From assembly GCA_947457715.1 (NCBI GenBank), contig CANGXK010000173.1, positions 1 through 6,085 of the forward strand: a stretch of 6,085 bases of DNA. Reading direction: 5' to 3'. The position numbers and the translations under genes are program-made. Below, piece after piece: positions 1 through 6,085 of this stretch. This stretch comes from Gemmatimonadota bacterium. Lineage in GTDB: Bacteria; Gemmatimonadota; Gemmatimonadetes; Gemmatimonadales; Gemmatimonadaceae. Each line of letters starts with the position of its first letter. Positions within the stretch are counted from its first letter, which is position 1. The notes beneath the pieces are model-generated. The model was not told the DNA's origin, did no database searches, and saw only the letters and a program-made list of their open reading frames with translations.

Positions 1-985
1 CAGCGACGTGCACAATGTCATGGGACGTGGCCCCTCGCGACAAGTCGCTGCACGGACGCGCCAGCCCCTGCAGGATCGGACCGATGGCCGTGCCGTGGGC
101 CACACGCTGCACCAGCTTGTAGGCAATATTGCCGGCATCGAGTGATGGGAACACCAGCACATTGGCCGTGCCGGCCGCGCGTTCCCCCGGCGCTTTGCGG
201 CGGGCGATCTCCGGAAGCAGGGCGGCATCGGCCTGCAGTTCACCCGACACGATCACGTCCGGTGCCTCGGCGCGCACCATGGCAACCGCCTCCCGCACCT
301 TGCTGACCGACGGTCCGTCGGCGCTGCCCATGCTGCTATACGATAGAAACGCGACCCTCGGCTCGTCCCCGACAATCCGCCGTCGATCGGCCGCGGCGGC
401 GATGGCGATATCCGCCAGCTGTCGCGCCGTGGGGTCGGGAATCACCGCGCAATCGGTAAACGTGAGGACCTCCGTCTCTCGACCACGAAAAGGCGGCACG
501 ATCAGGTAGAACGACGACGAGACCGTGCGAACCCCCGGCGCCGCACCGATCGTCCAAATGGCTGCGCGCAGGACATCGGCGGTAGTGTGCACGGCGCCGG
601 CCACACACCCATCCGCCTCCCCCATCGCCACGAGGGAATCGGCAAAATACAGCGGATCGCGTGCCAGACGCTCGGCATCCTCGCGAATCAGTCCCTTGGC
701 CGCGCGCCGCACCAGCAGATGCTCGACCACACGCGGGGTCCGCGCGTCCGTGAGGGGGTCGATCATCCCGACGGCCCGCGACGGCACCACGCCCGTGGCC
801 GCATCGCTCCGGCGCACCAACACCGGCGTGACTGACCCCAACGTGCCGAGGGCGATCACGGCCTCGACGGTGCGACTATCGGTTGCCTCCGGGAAAAGAA
901 TCGTGCGCGGCGCGGCGGCCGCCCGCTCATGCACCGAGCGCAGGAACGTACCGGCGGCCTCATCGAACATCGGCACGGCGCTCAT
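1..985 (-). CDS. pta: Phosphate acetyltransferase (partial, C-terminal end cut by window edge)
   Basis: Pta transfers the acetyl group between acetyl-CoA and phosphate (acetyl-CoA + Pi to acetyl phosphate + CoA) in the cytoplasm, usually with acetate kinase. Translating the minus strand from the ATG at 985 gives 328 uninterrupted residues up to the left edge. Family motifs appear in order: LFPEATDSR near residues 30-38, GEADGCVAGA at 122-131, TTADVLR at 134-140, DCAVIPDPTA near 178-187, a serine-rich segment before GSADGPSVSKVREA, then FPSLDAGNIAYKLVQR and GPILQGLARP followed by DLSRG close to the end. This is the short single-domain form of about 330-340 residues, without the N-terminal DRTGG extension of E. 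coli Pta, so only about ten residues should be missing. The start is set by an ATGA overlap with the coaD stop. I see no strong Shine-Dalgarno, which suggests translational coupling. A phosphate butyryltransferase is less likely, because the GEADG and TTADVLR motifs are Pta-like. Confidence 0.95.
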   Translation of the reverse strand, partial: MSAVPMFDEAAGTFLRSVHERAAAAPRTILFPEATDSRTVEAVIALGTLGSVTPVLVRRSDAATGVVPSRAVGMIDPLTDARTPRVVEHLLVRRAAKGLIREDAERLARDPLYFADSLVAMGEADGCVAGAVHTTADVLRAAIWTIGAAPGVRTVSSSFYLIVPPFRGRETEVLTFTDCAVIPDPTARQLADIAIAAAADRRRIVGDEPRVAFLSYSSMGSADGPSVSKVREAVAMVRAEAPDVIVSGELQADAALLPEIARRKAPGERAAGTANVLVFPSLDAGNIAYKLVQRVAHGTAIGPILQGLARPCSDLSRGATSHDIVHVA

Positions 986-1494
986 CGCAACTCGGCGAAT
1001 CGCGCGACCAGTGCTTTGGCGACCAACGGATGCACCAGCCCACTGACATCACCACCGAATCGCGCGACCTCGCGCACCATGCTCGAACTGATGTACGTCG
1101 TGTCGAGCGACGGTGTCATGAACACGGTTTCCATCTCCGGGAGCAGATGCCGGTTCATGAGCGCCATCTGGAATTCGTACTCGAAGTCGCTGACGGCACG
1201 GAGTCCGCGCACGTTCACCTGCGCCCCCACGTCACGCGCAAAGTCGACCAGCAGACCGCTGAACGCGCGCACTTCAATACGGCTGTCATGTCCCATGATC
1301 TCCGTGATGAAGCGCACGCGCTCATCCACCGAGAAGAGCGGCTGCTTGCTGACGTTATTGGCGACGGCGACGATGACGCGATCGGCAAACGTCAGGGTGC
1401 GCCGGATCAGGTCCTCGTGCCCATGTGTGATGGGGTCGAAGGAGCCGGCATACAGGGCGACACGCTCGGCGGATACGGCGGGAAACGACGTCAC
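982..1494 (-). CDS. coaD: Phosphopantetheine adenylyltransferase
   Basis: CoaD carries out the penultimate step of coenzyme A synthesis, joining 4'-phosphopantetheine and ATP to give dephospho-CoA and pyrophosphate in the cytoplasm. The 170-residue product has the usual family length (about 160-170). It carries the nucleotidyltransferase signature: GSFDPITHGH at residues 17-26, with THGH as the T/HxGH ATP-binding motif, and ISSSMVRE at 135-142 as the second motif. The substrate segment NVRGLRAVSDFEYEFQMALMNRHL at 94-117 closely matches the canonical bacterial sequence. The start is GTG at 1494, overlapping the rsmD stop as GTGA. The bases just upstream hold no Shine-Dalgarno, so reinitiation after rsmD is likely. 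No alternative ATG lies before the catalytic motif. The stop overlaps the pta start by 4 bp. The rsmD-coaD pairing is a widely conserved bacterial neighbourhood, which supports both calls. Confidence 0.97.
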   Translation of the reverse strand: MTSFPAVSAERVALYAGSFDPITHGHEDLIRRTLTFADRVIVAVANNVSKQPLFSVDERVRFITEIMGHDSRIEVRAFSGLLVDFARDVGAQVNVRGLRAVSDFEYEFQMALMNRHLLPEMETVFMTPSLDTTYISSSMVREVARFGGDVSGLVHPLVAKALVARFAELR

Positions 1495-2012
1495 GAAGGG
1501 GCGCGGAAGAGGGTCAGGGAGGTGGAGCCGTAGCGGCGGGTCTCGCCGATCGCCGGCAGAACCACCGCGGACGAATGTTCAATACCGAAGACGGTGGCGA
1601 AAGGGACCGCCAGCCAACGCTCGACGAGCTGCGGACCGGTTTCGGAGGAATACGGTGGATCGGCGAAGGCCACATCGTAGGCGCCCTCGGCGAGTCGCTC
1701 GACGAAGAGCAGCGCGTCGTCGCGGTGACAATGCGCCTCGGCATGTCCGCCAAGGGTTTCCAGATTGGACTTGAGGACGGCGAGGACCTTCGGGGATTGC
1801 TCCACGAAGTCGCAGCTGGCAGCACCGCGCGACAGGGCTTCGAGCCCCAGCGCGCCGCTGCCGGCGCAGAGATCGAGAATCCGCGCGTCGGGGAGGAGTT
1901 GATGCACGATACTCATCCAGGACTCGCGCACGCGGTCGCCCGTGGGACGTACCGCCCCCCCCGCCGGCGCCGCGATTCGCCGGCCCCGCCACTTCCCAGA
2001 AATGATCCGCAC
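1491..2012 (-). CDS. rsmD: 16S rRNA (guanine(966)-N(2))-methyltransferase
   Basis: RsmD uses S-adenosylmethionine to methylate N2 of G966 in 16S rRNA during assembly of the 30S subunit. The 173-residue product has the normal family length. It begins with the diagnostic MRIISGKWRGRRI and has RPTGDRVRESW at residues 22-32, where most members have a second Thr or Ser in place of this Gly. The SAM-binding motif I is LDLCAGSGALGLEALSRGA at 46-64, an acidic motif II sits around FVEQSP at 69-74, and the catalytic N-methyltransferase tetrapeptide DPPY is at 118-121. The start is GTG at 2012, with a GGAG Shine-Dalgarno at 2019-2022 inside the end of recJ and 6 bp of spacing. It begins 3 bp after the recJ stop and overlaps coaD by 4 bp. 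A run of eight G on the coding strand (plus-strand C8, 1955-1962) crosses codons 17-20. Confidence 0.96.
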   Translation of the reverse strand: MRIISGKWRGRRIAAPAGGAVRPTGDRVRESWMSIVHQLLPDARILDLCAGSGALGLEALSRGAASCDFVEQSPKVLAVLKSNLETLGGHAEAHCHRDDALLFVERLAEGAYDVAFADPPYSSETGPQLVERWLAVPFATVFGIEHSSAVVLPAIGETRRYGSTSLTLFRAPS

Positions 2013-2015
2013 GAG

Positions 2016-3806
2016 CTACTCCGGACAGGGTCGCACGCCGGCGACCCGAAGTTGAAGCCGCGAGACGCCACGATACTCGTCGCGCTCGAGGCGATAGGCG
2101 AGATCCACGGGACGCGAAATCGCCAGCGATGGCACGAGCGACGCCATGCCCCAGCCAATCGCATCGAGTGGGCCCGCCGACCCGTCGATGGACAATTTGA
2201 GGCCGTCACCGCCGACCCGCCGAGGCGGTGCGGCCAGGCGAACGCCCGTGGTCCGAAAGAGCGGCGAGGGATTGCCGATGCCGAAGGGTTCAAAATGCCG
2301 CACCAACGACTCCAGCTGCTCACCGACGCTGTCGATCGGGACCTCAAGATCGACGCGCAGTTCGGGGACGAGGTCGTCGGCCGTCAGCCGGGCCCGCGCG
2401 ACCTCATCGAAGCGTTCCACGAAGGCGGGGATCTGCCCGGCGTCCATCGTGAGACCGGCCGCTGCACGATGCCCCCCGAATCGCTGGAAGTGCGGCGCGC
2501 ACTCCCCGAGCGCCCCATGCAGGTCGAAGGCACTGATGGACCGACCGGAGCCCTTGCCGATCCCATCCTGCACGGCGACCAGCACGGCCGGGCGCGCCGT
2601 CTGCTCCACGATCCGCGACGCCACGATCCCGATCACCCCGGCGTGCCAGCCTTCGCGGGACAGCACGTACGCAAAGCGGTCACGCATCGACGGCGCTTCG
2701 ACCTGCCGCATGGCATCGTCGAGCACCGCGCCATCCAGTTCCTGACGTGCGCGGTTGAGCTCTTCGAGTTCGCGGGCGATCACATTGGCCTCGTCATCGC
2801 GCTCGCAGAGGAGCAGCTTGAGCCCGAGTTTGGCGTCGGCGATGCGCCCCGCCGCATTGAGTCGCGGTGCCAGCACGAAGCCGACGCGCCCGGCCGTCAG
2901 CGGCTTGCCTTCGAGTCCCGAGGAGCGAATCAGCGCGCGCAACCCGGGGTGCGTGGTTTCGGCCAGCAACTTCAGGCCGTATCGCACCATCACCCGGTTC
3001 TCACCACGCAACGGTGCCACGTCGGCAATCGTGGCCAGTGCCACGAGATCGAGCTGGCGATGGGCGAGCGCCGGCGACACGTTGAAGGCGGCACACAAGG
3101 CCAGTGCCAGCTTGTACGCGACGCCGACGGCCGCCAGATCTTTGTCGGCCGACGGACACTCGGGATGACGGGGATTGCAAATCGCGTACGACGCCGGAAG
3201 CGCGTGACCGGGCAAATGATGATCGGTGATGATCACATCGATGCCGGCCGTGTTGAGGGCCGCGACGGCCTCACGCGCACTCGTCCCGCAATCGCACGTC
3301 ACGACCAGCGTGGCGCCGGCTCGCTGCGCCGCGTCCACGCCGGCCGTCCCAAGGTCGTAGCCATCCGTGAGCCGGTTCGGCACGAACGGTATCACCTGTT
3401 CGGCACCGAGCCCGCGCAACACGCGCACGAGGAGCGCCGTGGAACTCATGCCATCGACATCGTAGTCGCCGTGCACGAAGATTGTTTCCTGGGCGCGCAC
3501 CGCATCGGCAATGCGCTCCACGGCTCGCGGCAGGTCACGCAACGTTTCGGGCGCTGAGACATGCTCGAGGCGAGGGCGGAGGAATCGCTTGGCGGCCTCG
3601 ATGTCCGCGTACCCTCGGGCAACGAGCAGTTGACATACCGGTTCAGGCAGCCGCAGCGCGTCCATCAGCGCGCGGACGGCGTCATCGGCAACAGGGGCGG
3701 TGGCGATCCATCGTGCCTCCGGCCGACTGCGTGCCGGCGCGCGGGAGGTCGAGCCGGGGCCGCCTGCAAGGCGGCTATTGAGCGGAGAACGGGTAGACGC
3801 GGTCAC
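2016..3806 (-). CDS. recJ: Single-stranded-DNA-specific exonuclease RecJ
   Basis: RecJ is a DHH-family exonuclease that degrades single-stranded DNA 5' to 3'. In other bacteria it acts in RecF-pathway recombination, mismatch and base-excision repair and fork processing. From the GTG at 3806 the product is 596 residues, near the usual 560-580. Residues of the metal site are visible: HGDYDVDG at 112-119, CDCG at 171-174 and the name-giving DHH at 195-197. Further family motifs are PNRLTDGYDL at 143-152, IADVAPLRGENR at 260-271, PRLNAAGR at 314-321, and the DHHA1 elements WHAGVIGIVASR at 387-398, GSGRS at 419-423 and GGHRAAAG at 444-451. A C-terminal OB-like segment follows, ending at TAG 2016. 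The frame stays open to 3944, but that extension runs into the upstream gene and across a hairpin, so I prefer 3806. The first 35 or so residues are low-complexity (Ala, Arg, Ser, Pro) and the ribosome binding site is weak, so the exact start is uncertain. Confidence 0.95.
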   Translation of the reverse strand: MTASTRSPLNSRLAGGPGSTSRAPARSRPEARWIATAPVADDAVRALMDALRLPEPVCQLLVARGYADIEAAKRFLRPRLEHVSAPETLRDLPRAVERIADAVRAQETIFVHGDYDVDGMSSTALLVRVLRGLGAEQVIPFVPNRLTDGYDLGTAGVDAAQRAGATLVVTCDCGTSAREAVAALNTAGIDVIITDHHLPGHALPASYAICNPRHPECPSADKDLAAVGVAYKLALALCAAFNVSPALAHRQLDLVALATIADVAPLRGENRVMVRYGLKLLAETTHPGLRALIRSSGLEGKPLTAGRVGFVLAPRLNAAGRIADAKLGLKLLLCERDDEANVIARELEELNRARQELDGAVLDDAMRQVEAPSMRDRFAYVLSREGWHAGVIGIVASRIVEQTARPAVLVAVQDGIGKGSGRSISAFDLHGALGECAPHFQRFGGHRAAAGLTMDAGQIPAFVERFDEVARARLTADDLVPELRVDLEVPIDSVGEQLESLVRHFEPFGIGNPSPLFRTTGVRLAAPPRRVGGDGLKLSIDGSAGPLDAIGWGMASLVPSLAISRPVDLAYRLERDEYRGVSRLQLRVAGVRPCPE

Positions 3807-3826
3807 ACCCGCAATGTACCGGCGGA

Positions 3827-3871
3827 GCGGCGGGGGATGCACCCGAATTCGTGCATCCGTGCCCCCGCCGC
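3827..3871 (-). promoter_or_regulatory. GC-rich imperfect hairpin in the recJ leader
   Basis: The outer arms 3827-3836 and 3862-3871 are perfect 10-bp reverse complements (GCGGCGGGGG against CCCCCGCCGC). The inner arms 3837-3842 and 3851-3856 (ATGCAC against GTGCAT) add 6 bp. The loop is 8 nt (3843-3850), and five unpaired bases (3857-3861) form a one-sided bulge. An alternative pairing gives an 8-bp inner stem (GGATGCAC against GTGCATCC) at the cost of two outer pairs. The structure lies 18 bp after the zinc-ribbon gene's stop and ends about 20 bp before the preferred recJ GTG. In the minus-strand transcript no run of U follows, so it does not look like an intrinsic terminator. It could modulate recJ translation, protect or process the mRNA, or be a protein-binding palindrome. 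The pairing is seen directly; the role is inference. Confidence 0.6.
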
Positions 3872-3889
3872 GGCGAACGGTGTTGCGCC

Positions 3890-4621
3890 TCAGCCCTGCG
3901 CGGCGGCCGGCGGCACCGGGATGTAGTACAGGAGGCAGCCACACCCTTCACAGGGCTCGATGATCGTGCCAGTGGACATCGGCAGTCGGCGCTGCAGGGG
4001 AATGGCGGTGTCGCAGCTCCCGCAGGAGAAATCGTCATGCAGCTGAAAGACGACGATCGTGCGACGGCGCGCCTGCACCCGATCATACTTGCTCAGCAGC
4101 GACTTGCCGACACCTTCCGACGACTTGTTCCGCTTGCCACGCGCGACGCCGAGTTCCTTGTCGATGACGGCCAACTCGCCGGCGAGCGTCGACCGTGCAG
4201 CTTCCTGATCGGCGGACGTCCGCTCCAAGACTTCCCGGTGCACGGCGACCGCGTGGCGCAGATCGACGATGCGACGCGAGATCGCGAGGGACTCGCTCTC
4301 TTCGTCCGCGAGCACCTTGCGCGCCGCCTCGACCTGCGCCGCAGCGGCGGTGACCTCCTTGAGCTTCTGCGCCGAATTCAGCACGGCGACATTTTTGTCG
4401 TGCCGAATCTTGTGTTCGACGATCCGCGCTTCGATCGCGCGATGCTTTTCGAGTTCGCGCGCGAGCGCGCCTTCGGTGCGGGACACCTCGTCGGCGGCGC
4501 GCTTGCGCGCCTTATCAAGCGTGGCGAGACGAGGGGCCAGTGCGTCGCGCCGGGCTTCGATGGCGCGTATGACTTCATCGTCCTTCTGGACGATCAACAG
4601 TGCTTGGAGCTCGGTATTCAC
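3890..4621 (-). CDS. Coiled-coil protein with C-terminal C4-type zinc ribbon
   Basis: From the GTG at 4621 the product is 243 residues. Residues 1 to about 185 are charged, rich in Ala, Glu, Arg and Lys, nearly free of Pro and Gly, and look like a long antiparallel helical coiled coil. The C-terminus carries a zinc ribbon with cysteines at 200 and 203 (CGSC) and 224 and 227 (CEGC), followed by CLLYYIP and a short tail. This architecture matches the bacterial C4-type zinc-ribbon family (zf-RING_7-like), usually about 240 residues and poorly characterised. A nucleic-acid or ribosome-associated role is often supposed but not shown here. The start was chosen for the strong GGAGG at 4626-4630, four bases upstream, and because the protein then begins NTELQALLIVQKDD, typical of the family. 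Earlier in-frame GTG (4663) and ATG (4660) codons overlap the dnaG stop and would add 14 or 13 atypical residues. It lies between dnaG and recJ on the same strand. Confidence 0.85.
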   Translation of the reverse strand: MNTELQALLIVQKDDEVIRAIEARRDALAPRLATLDKARKRAADEVSRTEGALARELEKHRAIEARIVEHKIRHDKNVAVLNSAQKLKEVTAAAAQVEAARKVLADEESESLAISRRIVDLRHAVAVHREVLERTSADQEAARSTLAGELAVIDKELGVARGKRNKSSEGVGKSLLSKYDRVQARRRTIVVFQLHDDFSCGSCDTAIPLQRRLPMSTGTIIEPCEGCGCLLYYIPVPPAAAQG

Positions 4622-4625
4622 TACA

Positions 4626-4630
4626 CCTCC
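4626..4630 (-). promoter_or_regulatory. Shine-Dalgarno site deciding the zinc-ribbon gene start
   Basis: The minus strand reads GGAGG here, followed by TGTA and then the GTG at 4621-4619. It is the strongest ribosome binding site seen in the window. It favours the internal GTG over the upstream GTG and ATG that overlap the end of dnaG. The four-base spacing is slightly short but workable. Confidence 0.65.
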
Positions 4631-4659
4631 AGGAAGAAGATCCGGTCGTTGATCGACCA

Positions 4660-6085
4660 TCACCCCTTCGGTTTAGCCCGCGGACTGCGGATAGGCAAGA
4701 GCCGACGGATTTCGGCCTCGAGTTCAAGGCGTTCCTTCATCAACGCGTCCTGTGTCTCTCGCGTTGCCGTTCGCATCACCTCACGGATCTCGTCGACCCG
4801 GAATTCAAGTACGCGTGCATCGAGCTTGCTCAGGCTGAGTCCGATGTCGGACGCTTCCGCGCTGATCGCCACGGCGCCGTCGGTGAGTTCCTGCAGCACC
4901 GCGAGCGCATCGGACGTGAGCCGATCGGCAATCTGCTCAAGGTCGTCCGCGATCGGCGCCTCCAGCAAGGCCGCGAACAAGGCGCCGTACTGGGCATGCC
5001 GAAAGCTACTGGGTGGATGGCGCTCGGCGACCCGCTCCGCAATGCCACGATCGGCCAGCATCGCGCGCACGAGAGACCGTTCGATCGGTTCGTCTCGGCG
5101 AGGGCGCGGCGGAATGTTCGTCGTCTTCCACTCGGGGCCACCGCCGTACTTCGAGTTGCGACGCCCTTTCCAGACCGGCTTGTCACTTTGGGGCGGCGGC
5201 AGCGGCGCAGGCTCGGACTCCACCGGCGGTCCTTCGTACTCGGCACGGGGCTCCTCGCTCGCGCGCTCCGGGGGACCGCCTGGCCCCCGGCGACGGCCCT
5301 GCTCGGAGCCGGCGTCGGCCTCGGTCGCCAATGTGAGCTTGTCGAGATGGGAGACGTCGGCGAGCCGCGCCAGATACAGATCGCGCGTGAGCGGATCACG
5401 GGCCGCGCGAATCGTGGGCAGCAGTTTGTCGATCGCCACCCGGCGCCGGCGCAAGTCGGAGAACCAGCCAAGGCGCTCGAGCATCTGGACCTGCCGATCG
5501 AATACGTCAATGGCCAGTCCGAGCTGCATGTCCATCGCCGCGCGGCCATGATCGCGCACGAAGGTGTCGGGGTCTTCGTTCTCCGGCAGTGTCACGACAC
5601 GCACGCTGGCCTTGTGGCCGAGCAGCTCGAGCCCCGAGCGGAACGTCGCTTTCTGACCCGCTTCATCACTGTCGTACAGCAGAAACACCTCGGACGCATA
5701 GCGCACGAGCAGCTGCGCCTGTTCGTCGGTCAACGCCGTCCCGAGTGGCGCGACGACTTCCTCGAGGCCGGCGAGGGCGAGTCGAATCGCGTCAAGATAT
5801 CCCTCGACGACAATGGCACGCCCCGCCCGGCGCATGGCCTGCTTGGCGGTGTGCATGTTGTACAACGTTTTTCGCTTCTGAAAAACGACGGACTCCGGGC
5901 TGTTCAGATATTTGGGCGTATCGTCGCCCAGCGCGCGTCCCCCGAACCCCACGTGTCGACCCAGCTCGTCGAGAATCGGGAACATGACGCGCCCGCGAAA
6001 GCGTGGGCGCGGCTCCGTCTCGCCGTCGCGCACCACGAAGAGGCCCGCTTCGAGCAGGCGGGCATCATCGGCACCGAGAGAATGC
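4660..6085 (-). CDS. dnaG: DNA primase DnaG (partial, N-terminus beyond window edge)
   Basis: DnaG makes the RNA primers for lagging-strand synthesis and is recruited by the replicative helicase DnaB. The frame is open from the right edge (first full codon at 6084) to the TGA at 4660, giving 474 visible residues. The N-terminal zinc-binding domain and the start of the catalytic core are missing. In visible numbering, RFRGRVMFPI (28-37), GFGGRALGDDTPKYLNSPES (46-65) and the TOPRIM motifs follow: VVEGYLD (92-98, catalytic Glu94), APLGTALT (112-119) and LYDSDEAGQKA (136-146, metal-binding Asp138 and Asp140). DPDTFVRDHG lies at 171-180. An unusually long linker rich in Pro, Gly, Arg and Glu occupies about 257-333. 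The C-terminal helicase-interacting helical domain (IERSLVRAMLADRG onward) runs from 334 to the end. The GTG at 6036 is internal, not a start, because family-conserved sequence continues upstream of it. Confidence 0.97.
   Translation of the reverse strand, partial: HSLGADDARLLEAGLFVVRDGETEPRPRFRGRVMFPILDELGRHVGFGGRALGDDTPKYLNSPESVVFQKRKTLYNMHTAKQAMRRAGRAIVVEGYLDAIRLALAGLEEVVAPLGTALTDEQAQLLVRYASEVFLLYDSDEAGQKATFRSGLELLGHKASVRVVTLPENEDPDTFVRDHGRAAMDMQLGLAIDVFDRQVQMLERLGWFSDLRRRRVAIDKLLPTIRAARDPLTRDLYLARLADVSHLDKLTLATEADAGSEQGRRRGPGGPPERASEEPRAEYEGPPVESEPAPLPPPQSDKPVWKGRRNSKYGGGPEWKTTNIPPRPRRDEPIERSLVRAMLADRGIAERVAERHPPSSFRHAQYGALFAALLEAPIADDLEQIADRLTSDALAVLQELTDGAVAISAEASDIGLSLSKLDARVLEFRVDEIREVMRTATRETQDALMKERLELEAEIRRLLPIRSPRAKPKG

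Noticed and set aside
336..608. 90-codon minus-strand open frame within pta
   Set aside because: It is out of frame with pta, whose 328-residue reading frame with conserved motifs covers the whole region.
929..1774. 281-codon open frame on the plus strand
   Set aside because: It is the antisense shadow of coaD and part of rsmD. It has an Arg/Thr/Ser-rich composition and a C-terminal Arg-rich run typical of spurious GC-rich frames.
1575..3557. 660-codon open frame on the plus strand
   Set aside because: It is antisense to rsmD and recJ, both of which show complete sets of family motifs in the minus frames. Its translation is rich in Arg, His, Gly and Asp and has no recognisable domain; such frames arise readily opposite GC-rich genes.
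3827..3871. Hairpin as an intrinsic terminator
   Set aside because: No run of U follows the stem on the minus-strand transcript, and co-directional genes continue immediately downstream, so it is reported only as a leader structure.
3851..5551. 566-codon open frame on the plus strand
   Set aside because: It is antisense to the zinc-ribbon gene and dnaG. The second half is Ser/Arg-rich low-complexity translation, and no domain or ribosome binding site supports it.
6034..6036. GTG as the dnaG start codon
   Set aside because: The frame stays open to the right edge and the upstream residues (DDARLLEAGLFVVRDG) match the primase core just before RFRGRVMFPI, so the true start lies outside the window.

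Overview
The window is a GC-rich stretch of bacterial chromosome with no gene-free region above about 85 bases. Every supported gene lies on the minus strand, so transcription runs from right to left. Gene content, high GC, frequent GTG starts and the character of the proteins suggest a free-living bacterium such as a member of Gemmatimonadota. That placement is inference from general resemblance; no rRNA or other definitive marker is present.

In transcription order (right to left) the genes are: dnaG (DNA primase, N-terminus cut by the right edge), a coiled-coil protein with a C-terminal C4 zinc ribbon, recJ (single-strand 5'-3' exonuclease), rsmD (16S rRNA m2G966 methyltransferase), coaD (phosphopantetheine adenylyltransferase) and pta (phosphate acetyltransferase, whose last few residues are cut by the left edge). 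The last three junctions are very tight: recJ and rsmD are 3 bp apart, rsmD and coaD overlap by 4 bp (GTGA), and coaD and pta overlap by 4 bp (ATGA). The zinc-ribbon gene starts about 38 bp after dnaG and has its own strong GGAGG ribosome binding site. The only real intergenic gap is the 83 bp before recJ. It holds a strong GC-rich imperfect hairpin, the clearest non-coding structure in the window.

Functionally this is a housekeeping cluster. Its upstream half serves DNA replication and repair (primase, RecJ, probably a nucleic-acid-associated zinc-ribbon protein). Its downstream half serves ribosome maturation (RsmD) and the CoA/acetyl-CoA/acetyl-phosphate node (CoaD, Pta). I see no mobile element, CRISPR array, tRNA, rRNA, phage gene or defence system, and no clear promoter or intrinsic terminator. 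The long plus-strand open frames are antisense shadows of these genes. I did not find an undescribed system. The points worth a second look are the hairpin, the zinc-ribbon gene between dnaG and recJ, the long DnaG linker, the G8 run in rsmD and the heavy use of GTG starts.
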